From: Jiella avicenniae | GTDB lineage: Bacteria; Pseudomonadota; Alphaproteobacteria; Rhizobiales; Rhizobiaceae | Assembly: GCF_021390325.1 (NCBI RefSeq) | Contig: NZ_JAJUWU010000021.1 | Span: 27,700 to 91,699 of the forward strand | DNA: 64,000 nucleotides | Reading direction: 5' to 3' | Part shown: positions 8,847-18,640 of the stretch, piece by piece | Numbering within the stretch: the first letter of the stretch is position 1 | Layout: each line of letters starts with the position of its first letter | Position numbers and translations under genes: made by a program | Notes under the pieces: generated by a model | Seen by the model: the letters and a program-made list of their open reading frames with translations, nothing else | Database searches by the model: none | What the model was told of the DNA's origin: nothing

Positions 8847-8899
8847 TTGACAAAGCCTACCAAGTCAGTCGAGATAAAGATACTCGATCAAACTGGTGA
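8847..8899 (+). promoter_or_regulatory. Putative promoter of sbp-cysTWA
   Basis: The gap between the Rrf2 gene and sbp holds a consensus TTGACA at 8847-8852 and an AT-rich GATAAA at 8873-8878; the spacing is somewhat long. An inverted repeat TCGAG/CTCGA overlaps the presumed -10 region and may be the regulator's site. The motif is visible; its function is inferred. Confidence 0.4.
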
Positions 8900-8911
8900 G
8901 GATTACGGGGT

Positions 8912-9925
8912 ATGATCATCCTTTCTCGACGAAGCCTGTTCGGCGCTGCTGCGGCGACGCTGCTCCTGGCCGGTTCGGCCGGCGCACAGACCACGCTCCT
9001 GAACGTCTCCTACGATCCGACGAGGGAGCTCTATCGCGATTTCAACGCGGCCTTCGCCAAGCATTGGGAGGCGGAAGGCAAGGAGGCGGTGTCCGTCCGC
9101 ATGTCGCATGGCGGGTCCGGTGCGCAGGCACGGGCGGTGATCGACGGTCTCGACGCCGACATCGTCACGCTGGCGCTCGAGGCGGACATCAACGCGATCG
9201 CCGAAAAGACCGGCAAGATCCCGGCGGACTGGCGCGGCAGTCTCGCCAACAACAATTGCCCCTATACGTCGACGATCGTCTTCCTGGTGCGCAAGGGGAA
9301 CCCCAAGGCGATCCGGGACTGGGGCGACCTCGTGAAGGACGACGTCGCGGTGATCACGCCGAACCCGAAGACCTCGGGCGGGGCGCGCTGGAACTTCCTC
9401 GCCGCCTGGGCATGGGCGGAAAGGCACTTCGAGGGGGACGAGGCCAAGGCGCAGGAATTCGTCGGGCAGGTCTACCGTCACGTGCCGGTGCTCGACACCG
9501 GAGCCCGCGGCTCGACCACGACCTTCGTCCAGCGCGGCATCGGCGACGTGCTGCTCGCCTGGGAGAACGAGGCGTTCCTGGCGCTTGAGGAACTCGGCCC
9601 CGACCAGTTCGAGATCGTCGTCCCTTCGATCTCGATCAAGGCCGAGCCGCCCGTCGCGCTCGTCGACGAGAATGCCGAGGCGAAGGGGACGACGGAGGTC
9701 GCCAAGGCCTATCTCGACTACCTCTACTCCAAGGAGGGGCAGACGATCGCGGCCAAACACTATTACCGCCCGTTCGAGCCGGAACTCGCCGACCCGTCGG
9801 ACATGCAGCGCTTCCCGGAGCTCGAACTCGCCACCATCGACGACTTCGGCGGCTGGAAGAAGGCGCAGCCGCGCTTCTTTGCCGATGGCGGCGTGTTCGA
9901 CCAGATCTACAAGCCCGGCCAGTAG
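8912..9925 (+). CDS. sbp: Sulfate ABC transporter substrate-binding protein
   Basis: Periplasmic sulfate/thiosulfate-binding protein, 337 residues, with a signal peptide ending near GSAGAQ. Family motifs are [17 protein letters not shown], the anion-binding region [38 protein letters not shown] and the [20 protein letters not shown] box. It starts the sbp-cysTWA operon, with cysT four bases downstream. It delivers sulfate to CysTW for assimilation to cysteine. Confidence 0.95.
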   Translation: MIILSRRSLFGAAAATLLLAGSAGAQTTLLNVSYDPTRELYRDFNAAFAKHWEAEGKEAVSVRMSHGGSGAQARAVIDGLDADIVTLALEADINAIAEKTGKIPADWRGSLANNNCPYTSTIVFLVRKGNPKAIRDWGDLVKDDVAVITPNPKTSGGARWNFLAAWAWAERHFEGDEAKAQEFVGQVYRHVPVLDTGARGSTTTFVQRGIGDVLLAWENEAFLALEELGPDQFEIVVPSISIKAEPPVALVDENAEAKGTTEVAKAYLDYLYSKEGQTIAAKHYYRPFEPELADPSDMQRFPELELATIDDFGGWKKAQPRFFADGGVFDQIYKPGQ

Positions 9926-9928
9926 ACC

Positions 9929-10786
9929 ATGTCGATGCCCGCAGCCGTCCTCCCGAGGCTCAAGCAGCAAAGCGTCGTCCCGGGCTTCGGGCCGGCGCTT
10001 GGCTTCACCCTGTTCTATCTGTCGATCGTGGTGCTGATCCCGCTGGGGGCGCTCGCCCTGCGCGCCGCCGGCCTCGGCTGGAGCGACTTCTGGCAGCTTG
10101 CCACCGACCCGCGGACGCTCGCAGCGCTGAGGCTGTCGTTCCTCGCCTCGCTCGGCGCGGCCAGCATCAACGTCGTCTTCGGACTGCTCTTGGCCTGGGT
10201 GCTGGTCCGCTACGACTTTCCGGGGCGGCGTCTCGTCGATGCCGTCATCGATCTGCCCTTCGCCTTGCCTACCGCCGTGGCGGGCATCGCGCTCACCTCG
10301 CTCTACGCGCCGAACGGCTGGGTGGGGCAGGTTCTGACGCCGCTCGGCTTCAAGGTCGCCTACACGCCGCTCGGCGTGATCGTTGCGCTGACCTTCGTCA
10401 GCCTGCCTTTCGTGGTCCGAACGGTGCAGCCGGTGCTCCAGGATCTCGACCGCGATGTCGAGGAGGCCGCCGCCACGCTCGGGGCGACGCGTCGGCACAC
10501 GTTCCTGCGGGTCGTCCTGCCGGCGCTGCTGCCGGCTCTCCTCACCGGCTATGCGCTGGCCCTGGCGCGGGCGGTGGGGGAATACGGCTCGGTGATCTTC
10601 ATCGCCGGCAACATCCCCTACGTCTCGGAGATCGCGCCGTTGCTGATCGTGATCCGCCTCGAGGAGTTCAACTACGCCGCCGCGACGGCCGTCGCCGCGC
10701 TCATGCTCGGCGTGTCGTTCACGATGCTGCTGATCATCAATCTCATCCAGGCATGGAGCCGCAGGAGGTTCGGCCATGGCGCTTGA
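9929..10786 (+). CDS. cysT: Sulfate ABC transporter permease CysT (CysU)
   Basis: First inner-membrane permease of the sulfate importer, 285 residues with about six helices. The coupling-helix motif [20 protein letters not shown] and the segments [20 protein letters not shown] and [19 protein letters not shown] are characteristic of CysT. It begins three bases after the sbp stop and its end overlaps cysW by 11 bp, consistent with a translationally coupled operon. Confidence 0.95.
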   Translation: MSMPAAVLPRLKQQSVVPGFGPALGFTLFYLSIVVLIPLGALALRAAGLGWSDFWQLATDPRTLAALRLSFLASLGAASINVVFGLLLAWVLVRYDFPGRRLVDAVIDLPFALPTAVAGIALTSLYAPNGWVGQVLTPLGFKVAYTPLGVIVALTFVSLPFVVRTVQPVLQDLDRDVEEAAATLGATRRHTFLRVVLPALLPALLTGYALALARAVGEYGSVIFIAGNIPYVSEIAPLLIVIRLEEFNYAAATAVAALMLGVSFTMLLIINLIQAWSRRRFGHGA

Positions 10787-11666
10787 GGCGTCGCTCGACA
10801 TCCACCCGTCCGTGGCCGCCGCACCCTGGCGCTCCCCGACGGCCGAATCCCCCGCCGTCAAGTGGACGCTCATCGGGGTTGCGCTGGCCTTTCTCGGCTT
10901 CTTCCTCGTCCTCCCCCTGGTCGCCGTCTTCGTCGAGGCGTTCCGCAGCGGCGTGGGCGTCTATTTCGAGGCCCTCGTCGAACCCGACGCGGTCGCGGCG
11001 ATCCGGCTGACGCTCCTCGTCGCGGCGATCGCCGTGCCGTGCAACCTCGTCTTCGGTCTCGCCGCCGCCTGGGCCATCGCCAAGTTCGAGTTCAAGGGCA
11101 AGAACCTTCTGATCACCCTCATCGACCTGCCGTTCTCGGTCTCGCCGGTGATCTCGGGCCTCGTCTACGTGCTTCTGTTCGGCAGCCAGGGCTTTCTCGG
11201 CCCCTGGCTCGCCCGGCACGGCATCGAGATCGTCTTCGCGGTGCCCGGCATCGTGCTCGCGACGATCTTCGTGACCTTTCCCTTCGTCGCCCGCGAACTG
11301 ATCCCGCTGATGCAGGAGCAGGGAAGCGGCGACGAGGAGGCAGCGATCTCGTTGGGGGCCAGCGGCTGGAAGACCTTCTGGCTGGTGACGTTGCCCAATG
11401 TGCGCTGGGCGCTGCTCTACGGCGTCCTCCTCTGCAACGCCCGGGCGATGGGCGAATACGGCGCCGTCTCCGTCGTCTCCGGCCACATCCGCGGGCTGAC
11501 CAACACGATGCCGCTGCATGTCGAGATCCTCTACAACGAATACTCCTTCTCGGCGGCCTTCGCCGTCGCCTCGCTGCTGGCGCTGCTGGCGCTCGTCACC
11601 CTTTCCATCAAGAGCTTCCTCGAATGGCGCCATGCCGACGGCCTCAAGGCCGTCCGCGGGCACTAG
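10776..11666 (+). CDS. cysW: Sulfate ABC transporter permease CysW
   Basis: Second permease of the sulfate importer, 296 residues. The coupling motif [20 protein letters not shown] and the sequences [20 protein letters not shown] and [19 protein letters not shown] identify CysW. Its start codon lies within the last codons of cysT, preceded by GCAGGAGG. It dimerises with CysT in the membrane. Confidence 0.95.
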   Translation: MALEASLDIHPSVAAAPWRSPTAESPAVKWTLIGVALAFLGFFLVLPLVAVFVEAFRSGVGVYFEALVEPDAVAAIRLTLLVAAIAVPCNLVFGLAAAWAIAKFEFKGKNLLITLIDLPFSVSPVISGLVYVLLFGSQGFLGPWLARHGIEIVFAVPGIVLATIFVTFPFVARELIPLMQEQGSGDEEAAISLGASGWKTFWLVTLPNVRWALLYGVLLCNARAMGEYGAVSVVSGHIRGLTNTMPLHVEILYNEYSFSAAFAVASLLALLALVTLSIKSFLEWRHADGLKAVRGH

Positions 11667-11691
11667 GCGGCGGAGGCACGAAGGTTTTCCC

Positions 11692-12753
11692 ATGCAGATC
11701 AGCGTCCGCGGCCTCCGCAAGGAATTCGACCGATATCCCGCCCTCCACGACGTCTCGCTCGACATTCGCTCGGGCGAGTTGATCGCCCTGCTAGGCCCCT
11801 CGGGCTCGGGCAAGACGACGCTCCTCCGGCTGATCGCCGGGCTCGAATTTCCAACGTCTGGCTCGATCTTCTTCGGGTCGGAGGACGCCTCGCGCAAAAG
11901 CGTTCAGGACCGGAACGTCGGCTTCGTCTTCCAGCATTACGCCCTGTTCAAGCACATGACGGTCGCCGACAATATCGGCTTCGGCCTGAAGGTGCGGGAT
12001 CGGCGGACGAGGCCGTCGGCGCAGGAGATCCGAAGGCGGGCTTCGGACCTCCTCGACCTCGTCCAGTTGCCCGGCCTCGACAACCGCTATCCGTCCCAGC
12101 TCTCCGGCGGCCAGCGCCAGCGGGTGGCGCTGGCGAGGGCGCTGGCGATCGAGCCGCAGGTGCTGCTCCTCGACGAACCCTTCGGCGCTCTCGACGCCAA
12201 GGTGCGCAAGGAGCTGCGCCGGTGGCTGCGCGAGCTTCACGACCGGACCGGCCATACCACGGTGTTCGTCACCCACGACCAGGAGGAAGCCCTCGAGCTC
12301 TCCGACCGGGTGGTGGTGATGAGCCAGGGGCGGATCGAACAGGTCGGCACCCCCGACGAGATCTACGACCGTCCGGCGACGCCCTTCGTCTTCTCCTTCA
12401 TCGGTGATTCGAACGAATTGCCGGTGACCATCCAGGACGGCAGCATCCTCTTGCATGAGCGCCCGCTCGAGATTGCTGGCAACGCCGCTCCCAAGGGGAT
12501 ACTGAGTAAGGGCGCTCCCGACGGGGCGGGTAGGCTCTTCCTGAGGCCCCACGATCTCGATGTCGTCGATGCCGGCGAGGGAGCCATCGCGGGCGTCGTC
12601 TCCGGCGTCAGGCGGACAGCCGGAGCCCGCATGCTCGAGGTCGAGGTGGCCGGGCGCGACCGGCTGGAGATCGAGCTGCCGGCCGACGACCAGCGCAGCT
12701 TTGTCGGCCATGTCGGCCTGCGGCCACGCAAGTGGCAGGTGTTTCCCGCATAG
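11692..12753 (+). CDS. cysA: Sulfate ABC transporter ATP-binding protein CysA
   Basis: ATPase energising sulfate import, 353 residues. Walker [15 protein letters not shown]-loop [12 protein letters not shown], signature [15 protein letters not shown], Walker [13 protein letters not shown] and the switch histidine in [11 protein letters not shown] are present. The C-terminal about 110 residues form the TOBE-like regulatory domain usual in CysA. A 25-bp gap separates it from cysW. It is the last subunit of a complete Sbp-CysTWA set. Confidence 0.95.
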   Translation: MQISVRGLRKEFDRYPALHDVSLDIRSGELIALLGPSGSGKTTLLRLIAGLEFPTSGSIFFGSEDASRKSVQDRNVGFVFQHYALFKHMTVADNIGFGLKVRDRRTRPSAQEIRRRASDLLDLVQLPGLDNRYPSQLSGGQRQRVALARALAIEPQVLLLDEPFGALDAKVRKELRRWLRELHDRTGHTTVFVTHDQEEALELSDRVVVMSQGRIEQVGTPDEIYDRPATPFVFSFIGDSNELPVTIQDGSILLHERPLEIAGNAAPKGILSKGAPDGAGRLFLRPHDLDVVDAGEGAIAGVVSGVRRTAGARMLEVEVAGRDRLEIELPADDQRSFVGHVGLRPRKWQVFPA

Positions 12754-12781
12754 ACGACGTGGCCGTTGCGGGAGGGACGGG

Positions 12782-13300
12782 ATGCGGGAGGGACGGGACA
12801 TTTCCACCTCGCTCGCCATGCCAGCCGCGATGGACGGAACGGACCTTTCCGTCGGCGGCCGCCTCCTTCTTTCTCTCACCACCACCCCATGGAAGCCCGA
12901 TCGCCCTGTCGATCCGACCGTCGCCCGTCTGGCGGCAGGCATGGCCGAAACGGGCTGGAGGATCCGGTCTGCCGAGCCGCGCAACTACCTTTTGTGGCAT
13001 TGCGGCAGGACGCTGACGCAGACACGGTGCCGCCTCGTCGTGCTGCCGCGGCGGTTCGGCCGCCTCTCCAGGGTCGAGATCGACGTCTTTCTCTTCGCCG
13101 AGCTGGCTGCGGCCAGGTGGCGGGTCTCGCACGACACGGCGCCCCTGTCGTCCGCCGCCCGCGAGGCGCGCGACACCTGCTGCCGCGCCATCGCCAGCCG
13201 TCACGGCTGGCTCCCATTCGAACCGGAAAGGGTTCTGGGGACCGTCCGCCGCGAGATCGGGGCGTCGCTTGCCGGGGCCCCTTGGCCGCGGAATCGCTGA
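12782..13300 (+). CDS. Conserved-looking hypothetical protein
   Basis: A 172-residue frame on the operon strand, 28 bp after cysA, with codon choice like its neighbours (high G/C in third positions). I do not recognise the family. It is a soluble, Arg-rich protein with a mixed alpha/beta pattern; distinctive stretches are SVGGRLLLSLTTTPWKPDRP and RLSRVEIDVFLFAELAAARW. There is no signal peptide or membrane segment. It could be an accessory of the sulfate operon. A later start at the MDGTDLS methionine is possible. Confidence 0.55.
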   Translation: MREGRDISTSLAMPAAMDGTDLSVGGRLLLSLTTTPWKPDRPVDPTVARLAAGMAETGWRIRSAEPRNYLLWHCGRTLTQTRCRLVVLPRRFGRLSRVEIDVFLFAELAAARWRVSHDTAPLSSAAREARDTCCRAIASRHGWLPFEPERVLGTVRREIGASLAGAPWPRNR

Positions 13301-13475
13301 GACGCCTCGGGTGAGCAGACAGACCGCTTTGCCGCAAGAAACTCCGCCGCCGCACCCCAACGAACTGTGGGCAGCAAGGATGTGTCGGCGGTGCCTCTTG
13401 CATTGCCCGTAGCATGACTGGCTTCCTGTCCCGCGTCTCATTGGACACCAGCGCGCGAGAAGGAAGAAGGTGGAC

Positions 13476-15218
13476 ATGACCACGGAACAGGCGGCCGTCG
13501 TCGTCCTGATGGTGGCCCTCCTGGCGGCCTTCGCGCTCGATCGGTTCAGGATCGAGCTGGTGGCGCTCTGCGGCCTCGCAGTCGGCGCGGGGCTCGGCCT
13601 CGTTCCGGCCGGATCGGTCTTCTCCGGCTTTTCCAGCCCTGCCGTCCTGACGGTGGCGGAGATTCTGATCATCGTGCAGCTGCTGGTGCGCTCGCACCTC
13701 GTCGACTGGCTCGCAGAGGGCCTCGCGAAGCGGCTTCACACGGAGACGGCCGTCCTTGCCGCGGTCTGCTGCCTCGGAGCCGGCCTGTCGGTGTTCATGA
13801 ACAATATCGGCGCTCTCGCGCTGATGCTGCCTTTGACCTTCTCGCTGTGCCACGCCACCGGGACGCGCCCCGGCACGGTGGTGATGCCGCTATCCTTCGC
13901 GACGCTCCTCGGCGGGACATGCTCGCTGGTCGGGACGCCCGCCAACCTCGTCGTCTCGGGCTTCACGCGCGACGCGGTGGCGGCGCCCTTCGGCTTCTTC
14001 GAAACGGCGACGGTCGGCGGCGCGGCCGCGATCGCGGGCGTGGCCTATCTCTGCCTGTTCTCCGGCCGCATTCTGAGTGAGCGGGGCCTCGGAGCCGCAA
14101 AGCCGGACATCGCCGGCCCGCGCCATTTCGTCGCCGAGTTCCGCATCCCGGAAGGCTCGTCGCTCGTCGGCCTCGGCCTCGGCGAGTTCGAAGCGCGGAT
14201 GGCGGGCACGGTCCATTCGCAGCTCCGGGACGACCGGCATGTCTTCGGTCGCCGGGAGGCGAGGCGAATCTTCGCCGGCGACGTGTTGCTCGCCGAGACG
14301 GACGTCGCCACGGCGATGGAACTCGGCCGGAAGGGCGAGGCCGAGATGCTGCCGGGGCGAGGCGCCGGCGCGGAGCGCGAATGGATCGAGGCGGTGGTGC
14401 TGCCCCAGAGCGTGGTCGTCGGAACCGCAGCCGGCAACATCGCGGCCTTCGAGCGCTATGGCGTCGATCTCGTCGCCGTCTCGCCGCAGGCCCGGCGGAT
14501 CGAGGGTCGGCTCGCCGACGTGTCGCTCAGCGTCGGCGACGTCTTCCTGCTGCGCGGCGATCCGGCGGCCGTGCGCGAGGCGCTGGCGGAAGTCGACTGT
14601 CTCGCGGTCACCCCGCGAGGCTTCGGCGCGCCGGAGCCCGAGGGCTGGATCACCGTCGCCGCCTTCGCGGCCGCCGTCGCGGCATCGGCCCTCGATCTCC
14701 TGACGCCCGAAGTCGCCTTCGGCCTTGCGGTGCTGGTGCTGGCCCTTGCCGGCGTCGTCCGGCTTCGCCAGGCGGTCGCCGATCTCAACTGGCCGATCCT
14801 GATCATGCTCGCGGCGATGATCCCGCTCGGGACGGCGGTCGAAACGACGGGCGCGGCGGACGTGATCGCCCACGGCCTGCTCGCCGCCTCGGGAGCAAGC
14901 GGACCCTGGGGCGTCGCCCTCGTCGTGCTGGCGGCGACCATCCTCGTCACGCCCTTCGTCAACAACGTGTCGGCGGCCGTCGCCCTGGCGCCGGTGGCGA
15001 TCGCCATGGGACGATCCGCCGGAGTCCCGATCGAGCCGCTGCTCCTTCTGGTCGCCGTCGGCGCGTCGCTCGACTTCGCCACCCCCTTCGGCCACCACAA
15101 CAACACCCTCGCCATGGGCATCGGCGGTTACCGCTTCGGCGATTTCGTGCGCCTCGGCCTGCCGCTCACCGTGCTCGCGGGGCTGGCGGCTCTCGCTGCC
15201 GCGATGCTGGCCGGATGA
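13476..15218 (+). CDS. SLC13/DASS-family anion permease with TrkA-C (RCK-C) domains
   Basis: Integral membrane anion transporter, 580 residues from ATG 13476 (SD AGGAAGAAGG). An N-terminal membrane block (residues about 5-205) contains the family hairpin FMNNIGALALMLPLTF and TPANLVVSGF. A cytoplasmic region (about 215-380) with two TrkA-C-like modules follows (FRIPEGSSLVGLGLGEFE; VVLPQSVVVGTAAGNIAAFE). A second membrane block has VTPFVNNVSAAVALAPVAIA. This architecture is found in sulfate- or cysteine-related SLC13 permeases, and the gene follows a sulfate ABC operon and its regulator. A second sulfate or sulfonate uptake route is therefore plausible, but dicarboxylate transport cannot be excluded. 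Confidence 0.85.
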   Translation: MTTEQAAVVVLMVALLAAFALDRFRIELVALCGLAVGAGLGLVPAGSVFSGFSSPAVLTVAEILIIVQLLVRSHLVDWLAEGLAKRLHTETAVLAAVCCLGAGLSVFMNNIGALALMLPLTFSLCHATGTRPGTVVMPLSFATLLGGTCSLVGTPANLVVSGFTRDAVAAPFGFFETATVGGAAAIAGVAYLCLFSGRILSERGLGAAKPDIAGPRHFVAEFRIPEGSSLVGLGLGEFEARMAGTVHSQLRDDRHVFGRREARRIFAGDVLLAETDVATAMELGRKGEAEMLPGRGAGAEREWIEAVVLPQSVVVGTAAGNIAAFERYGVDLVAVSPQARRIEGRLADVSLSVGDVFLLRGDPAAVREALAEVDCLAVTPRGFGAPEPEGWITVAAFAAAVAASALDLLTPEVAFGLAVLVLALAGVVRLRQAVADLNWPILIMLAAMIPLGTAVETTGAADVIAHGLLAASGASGPWGVALVVLAATILVTPFVNNVSAAVALAPVAIAMGRSAGVPIEPLLLLVAVGASLDFATPFGHHNNTLAMGIGGYRFGDFVRLGLPLTVLAGLAALAAAMLAG

Positions 15219-15463
15219 CGCCGGGAGGTCCGGCGGAAGGTCGACCTTGCCGGCTTCGGTTCGGCGTTTACCGTCATGCGTTTGCCACTCGCGTTGGCAG
15301 AGCCGAGAGCGACACGCTTGCCCGGCCTTCGGCGGACCTCGGGAAGTATTGGCTGTCCGGTCGCGTCAATCGAGGATGCGGAGGCAGCCTCGAGCGAGGA
15401 CGAGTTGGCGGCGGAACGGGCGGCGACGAAGACCGTGGCATCCCAACGGGGATCATCCATACT

Positions 15464-16213
15464 TTATTGAAGCGGCCGTCCCCCATCTACGGGAATGACA
15501 GATCCGGTCGTGAAGGTCAGCATCGTCGCCGCGGCGAGGACGGCGTTTGCGACCTCCGCCGGGCGACCGAGACGGCCGAGCGGCGTTGCGAGTTGCTGCC
15601 TGTCGCGCCACGAGGGATCGAGGCCCGCGACGAACTCGGTGTCGACGAGACCGGGCGAGATCGATACGACCCGTATGGCGGGCGCCAGCGCTCTCGCCAA
15701 TGATTTCGTCAGATTGTCCAACGCTGCCTTCGAAGCGCAGTAGGCGATGTTGCTACCCATTGCGGTCTGGGCGGCGATCGACGAGATATTGGCGATCAGG
15801 CCGTCCTCGGACTGCATCAGCAGAGGTTTTGCTGCTCTGGCCGCGGCGATCGCGCCACGGACATTGGTGGCAAGAATGCGGTCGATCAGTTCGTCGTCCA
15901 ACGCATCGAGATCGTCATGGAGGACAAACCGGGTCGTCCCCGCGCAGTTCACGAGAATGTCGAGCTTGGAATAGCGGTCGGCCACCCCGGCCATGACCGC
16001 CGCAAGGTCGGTGGAGTTCACCACGTCGATCTTCGCGATCATATGGCCGTTGCCGCCGAGTCTCTGCAGCAAGGCTTCGGCGCTCTGCCGCGAGGAGCGA
16101 TAGCCGAGGATCAGGTCTGCGCCGGCGGCCGCCAGCCGCGTGGCGATCGCCGAGCCGATCCCGCCCGTCGCCCCGGTCACAAGCACGACTTTTCCGGCGA
16201 GTTGTTCCGTCAT
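15464..16213 (-). CDS. SDR-family NAD(P)-dependent oxidoreductase
   Basis: Classical short-chain dehydrogenase, 249 residues. The cofactor motif TGATGGIG (residues about 14-21), NCAG (variant of NNAG), ISS and the catalytic YCASK are present; the C-terminus ends with TGSVIPVDGG, as in FabG-like and sugar/polyol SDRs. It is the last gene of the minus-strand catabolic island, 10 bp after the hydroxyacyl-CoA-dehydrogenase-like gene. Oxidation or reduction of a polyol, keto sugar or hydroxy acid intermediate is likely; the exact substrate is unknown. Confidence 0.88.
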   Translation of the reverse strand: MTEQLAGKVVLVTGATGGIGSAIATRLAAAGADLILGYRSSRQSAEALLQRLGGNGHMIAKIDVVNSTDLAAVMAGVADRYSKLDILVNCAGTTRFVLHDDLDALDDELIDRILATNVRGAIAAARAAKPLLMQSEDGLIANISSIAAQTAMGSNIAYCASKAALDNLTKSLARALAPAIRVVSISPGLVDTEFVAGLDPSWRDRQQLATPLGRLGRPAEVANAVLAAATMLTFTTGSVIPVDGGRPLQ

Positions 16214-16223
16214 CGTCGCTCCC

Positions 16224-17162
16224 TCATCGCGGCTGGTCTTTCTGGTGGGCGGCGAGCGCCATCAGACGCCGGTCCCGCCATTCGCTGCGTCGGCGAAGCT
16301 CCGTTTCCGGCAAGATCGAGCGACGCTCCGCCTCGACGCGGGCGATCAGTTCGTCCGACCAGACCTTCGGATCGGTGCGCGCCTTTGCGATCGACTGGTA
16401 GAGCGGACCCAGCCGCTCGGCATAGTCGCGCACGCCGCCGGGGGCGTTGAGGTCGATCGTCTCGAAGGGTCCCGCGAAGGACCATCGCATGCCGAGGCCC
16501 TTGGAGATCGTCAGGTCGATGTCGGCTGCGCTGGCATAGCCCTCCTCGAAGAGCTTCCAGGCCTCCATCAGGAGCACGCCCTGAAGCCGGTTCAGGATGA
16601 AGCCCTCGATCTCGCGATCGACGACGATCGGGGCTTGGCCGGTCCGTTCCATCTCGGCGCGTAGCCACGGCAGGACCTGAGCGTCGGTCCAGGGTGCCGG
16701 TACGAGTTCCACGACCGGCACGAGATGCGGCGGGTTGACGGGGTGGGCGATCAGGAACCGGCCACGGTTCCGGCACGCCTGCGTGAAGGCCGAGGCCGGA
16801 ATGCCCGAACTCGAGCTGCCGACGACCGCGTCGCTGCGCATGACGGCGTCGATCGCAAGACTCGCCTGTGTCTTCACATCCGTGCGCTCGAGGACCGACT
16901 CCTGAATGTAGTCGGCCTCGGCCACTGCCCCCTCCAGTTCGTCCACCACGTGGATGCGGGCGAGGATGCCGTCGACGTCGTCGATCAGGCCGGCCGATTT
17001 CATGTCGGCCAGGCTCGTCGCGATACGATCCTTGGCTTCGGCCCTGATGGTGACGTCGCTGTCGTAGACGCCGACGTCGATGCCTGCGCGGGCGAACACA
17101 ATGGTCCAGCCTCGGCCGACGAGACCCGATCCGACGATCGCGACCTTTTCGATGGGCTTCAT
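16224..17162 (-). CDS. 3-hydroxyacyl-CoA dehydrogenase-family NAD-dependent dehydrogenase (lambda-crystallin/L-gulonate or carnitine dehydrogenase type)
   Basis: NAD-dependent L-3-hydroxy acid dehydrogenase, 312 residues. An N-terminal Rossmann motif VAIVGSGLVGRGWTIVFARA, the segment VGSSSSGIPASAFTQAC and the catalytic-His region FLIAHPVNPPHLVPVVELV are present; the C-terminal helical domain follows with GFILNRLQGVLLMEAW. The single-domain length and W after GRG are typical of the lambda-crystallin/L-gulonate 3-dehydrogenase and carnitine dehydrogenase branch rather than fatty-acid FadB. ATG 17162 is preferred over a TTG at 17171. In this island it could act on a sugar acid or its derivative. 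Confidence 0.82.
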   Translation of the reverse strand: MKPIEKVAIVGSGLVGRGWTIVFARAGIDVGVYDSDVTIRAEAKDRIATSLADMKSAGLIDDVDGILARIHVVDELEGAVAEADYIQESVLERTDVKTQASLAIDAVMRSDAVVGSSSSGIPASAFTQACRNRGRFLIAHPVNPPHLVPVVELVPAPWTDAQVLPWLRAEMERTGQAPIVVDREIEGFILNRLQGVLLMEAWKLFEEGYASAADIDLTISKGLGMRWSFAGPFETIDLNAPGGVRDYAERLGPLYQSIAKARTDPKVWSDELIARVEAERRSILPETELRRRSEWRDRRLMALAAHQKDQPR

Positions 17163-17167
17163 GGGCC

Positions 17168-18052
17168 TCAAACCTTCGAGCTTTCACCGTCGGCAAGGCA
17201 GATCTCCGAGATCCGCAGCCCGTCCTCGGTGATCCGGCACGGGAAGGTGTCCTTCAGACGCTCTTCGTGAATCGGGATGACGCGCCGCGCTTCGTAGCCG
17301 GTCTGCTTCATCATCTCCTCGGTGGCGAGCACGAGGTTCGTCTGGCTGCCCGCGGCGAGGCCGACCGGCACGTAGAGCGTGTCGACGTCGACCGCCGAGC
17401 CGCTGCCCTCGACGTTTTCGAAGACGTAGACGAGATCGCCGGCGAGGACCCAGGTGTCGCTCGACTGCTTCTTGCCGTCGTTGCGCACCGTCACCCACAT
17501 CGAGCCGTAGGTGTGGCTGTCGACGGCGGCGTGCAGATCGATCCCCGGCAGCGCGTCCTCGAGCGACCCGTCGACCATGGTCAGGCGCTTCTGCTGCGCA
17601 AGGCCGACGCCGCGCAGGATGTCGCCCGGATCGACTGCCGTCATCATCCAGCGCATCCGGTCGGGCAGGGCCATGGCCCAGACGTTCTTCGAGATTTCGC
17701 GCTCCTGGATGTAGAAATGCGCGTTCGGAAACGCTTCGACATTGCCGAAGTGGTCGAAGTGAGAATGGGTGACGAAGACCGTGTCGACCTCCTCGGGGCT
17801 GACACCGACCCCGGCGAGAACCTCCTTCGGCGAATGCCAGTTCTCGACGCCGAACTTGTCGGCGAGATGCTTGCCGTAGTCCTTGTCGTTGTAGCCGACG
17901 TCCACCATCGCCGTATGGCCGTTGCCCTTGATGAGGACGTAGCAGTAGGGCAGCTTCACGTAACCCTGGTTATGCGCTCCGTAGAGCACGCCGCTCTTGT
18001 GGTAGTCCTTGACGTAGCTGTATTCGAGCACCCAGATCGAATAATCTGCCAT
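17168..18052 (-). CDS. Metallo-beta-lactamase-fold hydrolase, N-acyl homoserine lactonase-like
   Basis: Binuclear-zinc hydrolase of 294 residues. The metal motif HxHxDH is intact in VFVTHSHFDHFGNVEAFPNA, with further likely ligands in AAVDSHTYGSMW and VLAGDLVY. Overall it resembles the AHL-lactonase-like branch, which includes enzymes opening small lactones. Encoded between an unknown gene and the hydroxyacyl-type dehydrogenase in a LacI-controlled sugar island, hydrolysis of a sugar-acid lactone is more likely than quorum quenching. There is no signal peptide, so it is probably cytoplasmic. The lactone assignment is inference. Confidence 0.8.
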   Translation of the reverse strand: MADYSIWVLEYSYVKDYHKSGVLYGAHNQGYVKLPYCYVLIKGNGHTAMVDVGYNDKDYGKHLADKFGVENWHSPKEVLAGVGVSPEEVDTVFVTHSHFDHFGNVEAFPNAHFYIQEREISKNVWAMALPDRMRWMMTAVDPGDILRGVGLAQQKRLTMVDGSLEDALPGIDLHAAVDSHTYGSMWVTVRNDGKKQSSDTWVLAGDLVYVFENVEGSGSAVDVDTLYVPVGLAAGSQTNLVLATEEMMKQTGYEARRVIPIHEERLKDTFPCRITEDGLRISEICLADGESSKV

Positions 18053-18082
18053 TGAATCCTCCCTTTTGTCGTCTTTGCGCCT

Positions 18083-18640
18083 TCAGCGTCGGTTGGCATG
18101 CTGGGCGCAGCTGCAGCATGCGTGAGAGAAATCGACCATCGTCATCCCGGCCCTCGGTTCGGCGATGCCCTGGAGAATCCGATAGGCCCCGTTGAGCTGC
18201 GCCGAGATCGCCGGTCCGGCGCCCTTTCCGCGCAGGCCGATCTGGTCGAAGGCCGACAGGGCCGTGCCGATGAGGTGATGAGCCAGACGGAGGCTTTCGC
18301 GGTGGTGGTCGAGCCGCGGCGGCGTTCTGGCCGTCTCGAGGACGGCCTCGATCGCGTCCCATTTTTCCCTGGCGTCCGACAGGGCGGCTACGGCGAGGAC
18401 CTCCCGTCCGCCCGCTTCGGCCAGAATGAGAAGTCCGGCGAGATGGCCGATCTGTCGACGCATCCCGTCATAAGCCCGCCGCGCGGCGAGGACGTAGGCA
18501 GCCACGGCTTCGTCGAGATCGGGGGACGGCGGCGTTTCGGCAGGCGAAGGGCCCGACGTCCGGGCCAGCGCCTCGCAGTCGGCGCGGTGGATGGTGACCG
18601 CACGGTCGAGAAAGCCCGGATCCGTTCTGAAATCAGCCAT
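18083..18640 (-). CDS. Hypothetical protein of the catabolic island
   Basis: A 185-residue protein of unrecognised family, starting at ATG 18640 behind GAGGAG. It is mostly helical, with repeated leucine/alanine-rich stretches (AAYVLAARRAYDGMRRQIGH, LRLAHHLIGTALSAF) and a Cys/His tail, SHACCSCAQHANRR. Its start overlaps the lacI stop by a few bases, so it is translationally coupled to the regulator and lies before the lactonase-like gene. No membrane segment is visible. Function unknown; the Cys tail might bind a metal. Confidence 0.7.
   Translation of the reverse strand: MADFRTDPGFLDRAVTIHRADCEALARTSGPSPAETPPSPDLDEAVAAYVLAARRAYDGMRRQIGHLAGLLILAEAGGREVLAVAALSDAREKWDAIEAVLETARTPPRLDHHRESLRLAHHLIGTALSAFDQIGLRGKGAGPAISAQLNGAYRILQGIAEPRAGMTMVDFSHACCSCAQHANRR

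Noticed and set aside
8903..10873. Long minus-strand open frame across sbp-cysT.
   Set aside because: Charged low-complexity translation antisense to unmistakable sulfate-transport genes.
17168..18052. Quorum-quenching AHL lactonase as the main role.
   Set aside because: No luxI/luxR genes nearby and the context is sugar-acid catabolism; a sugar lactone is more likely.
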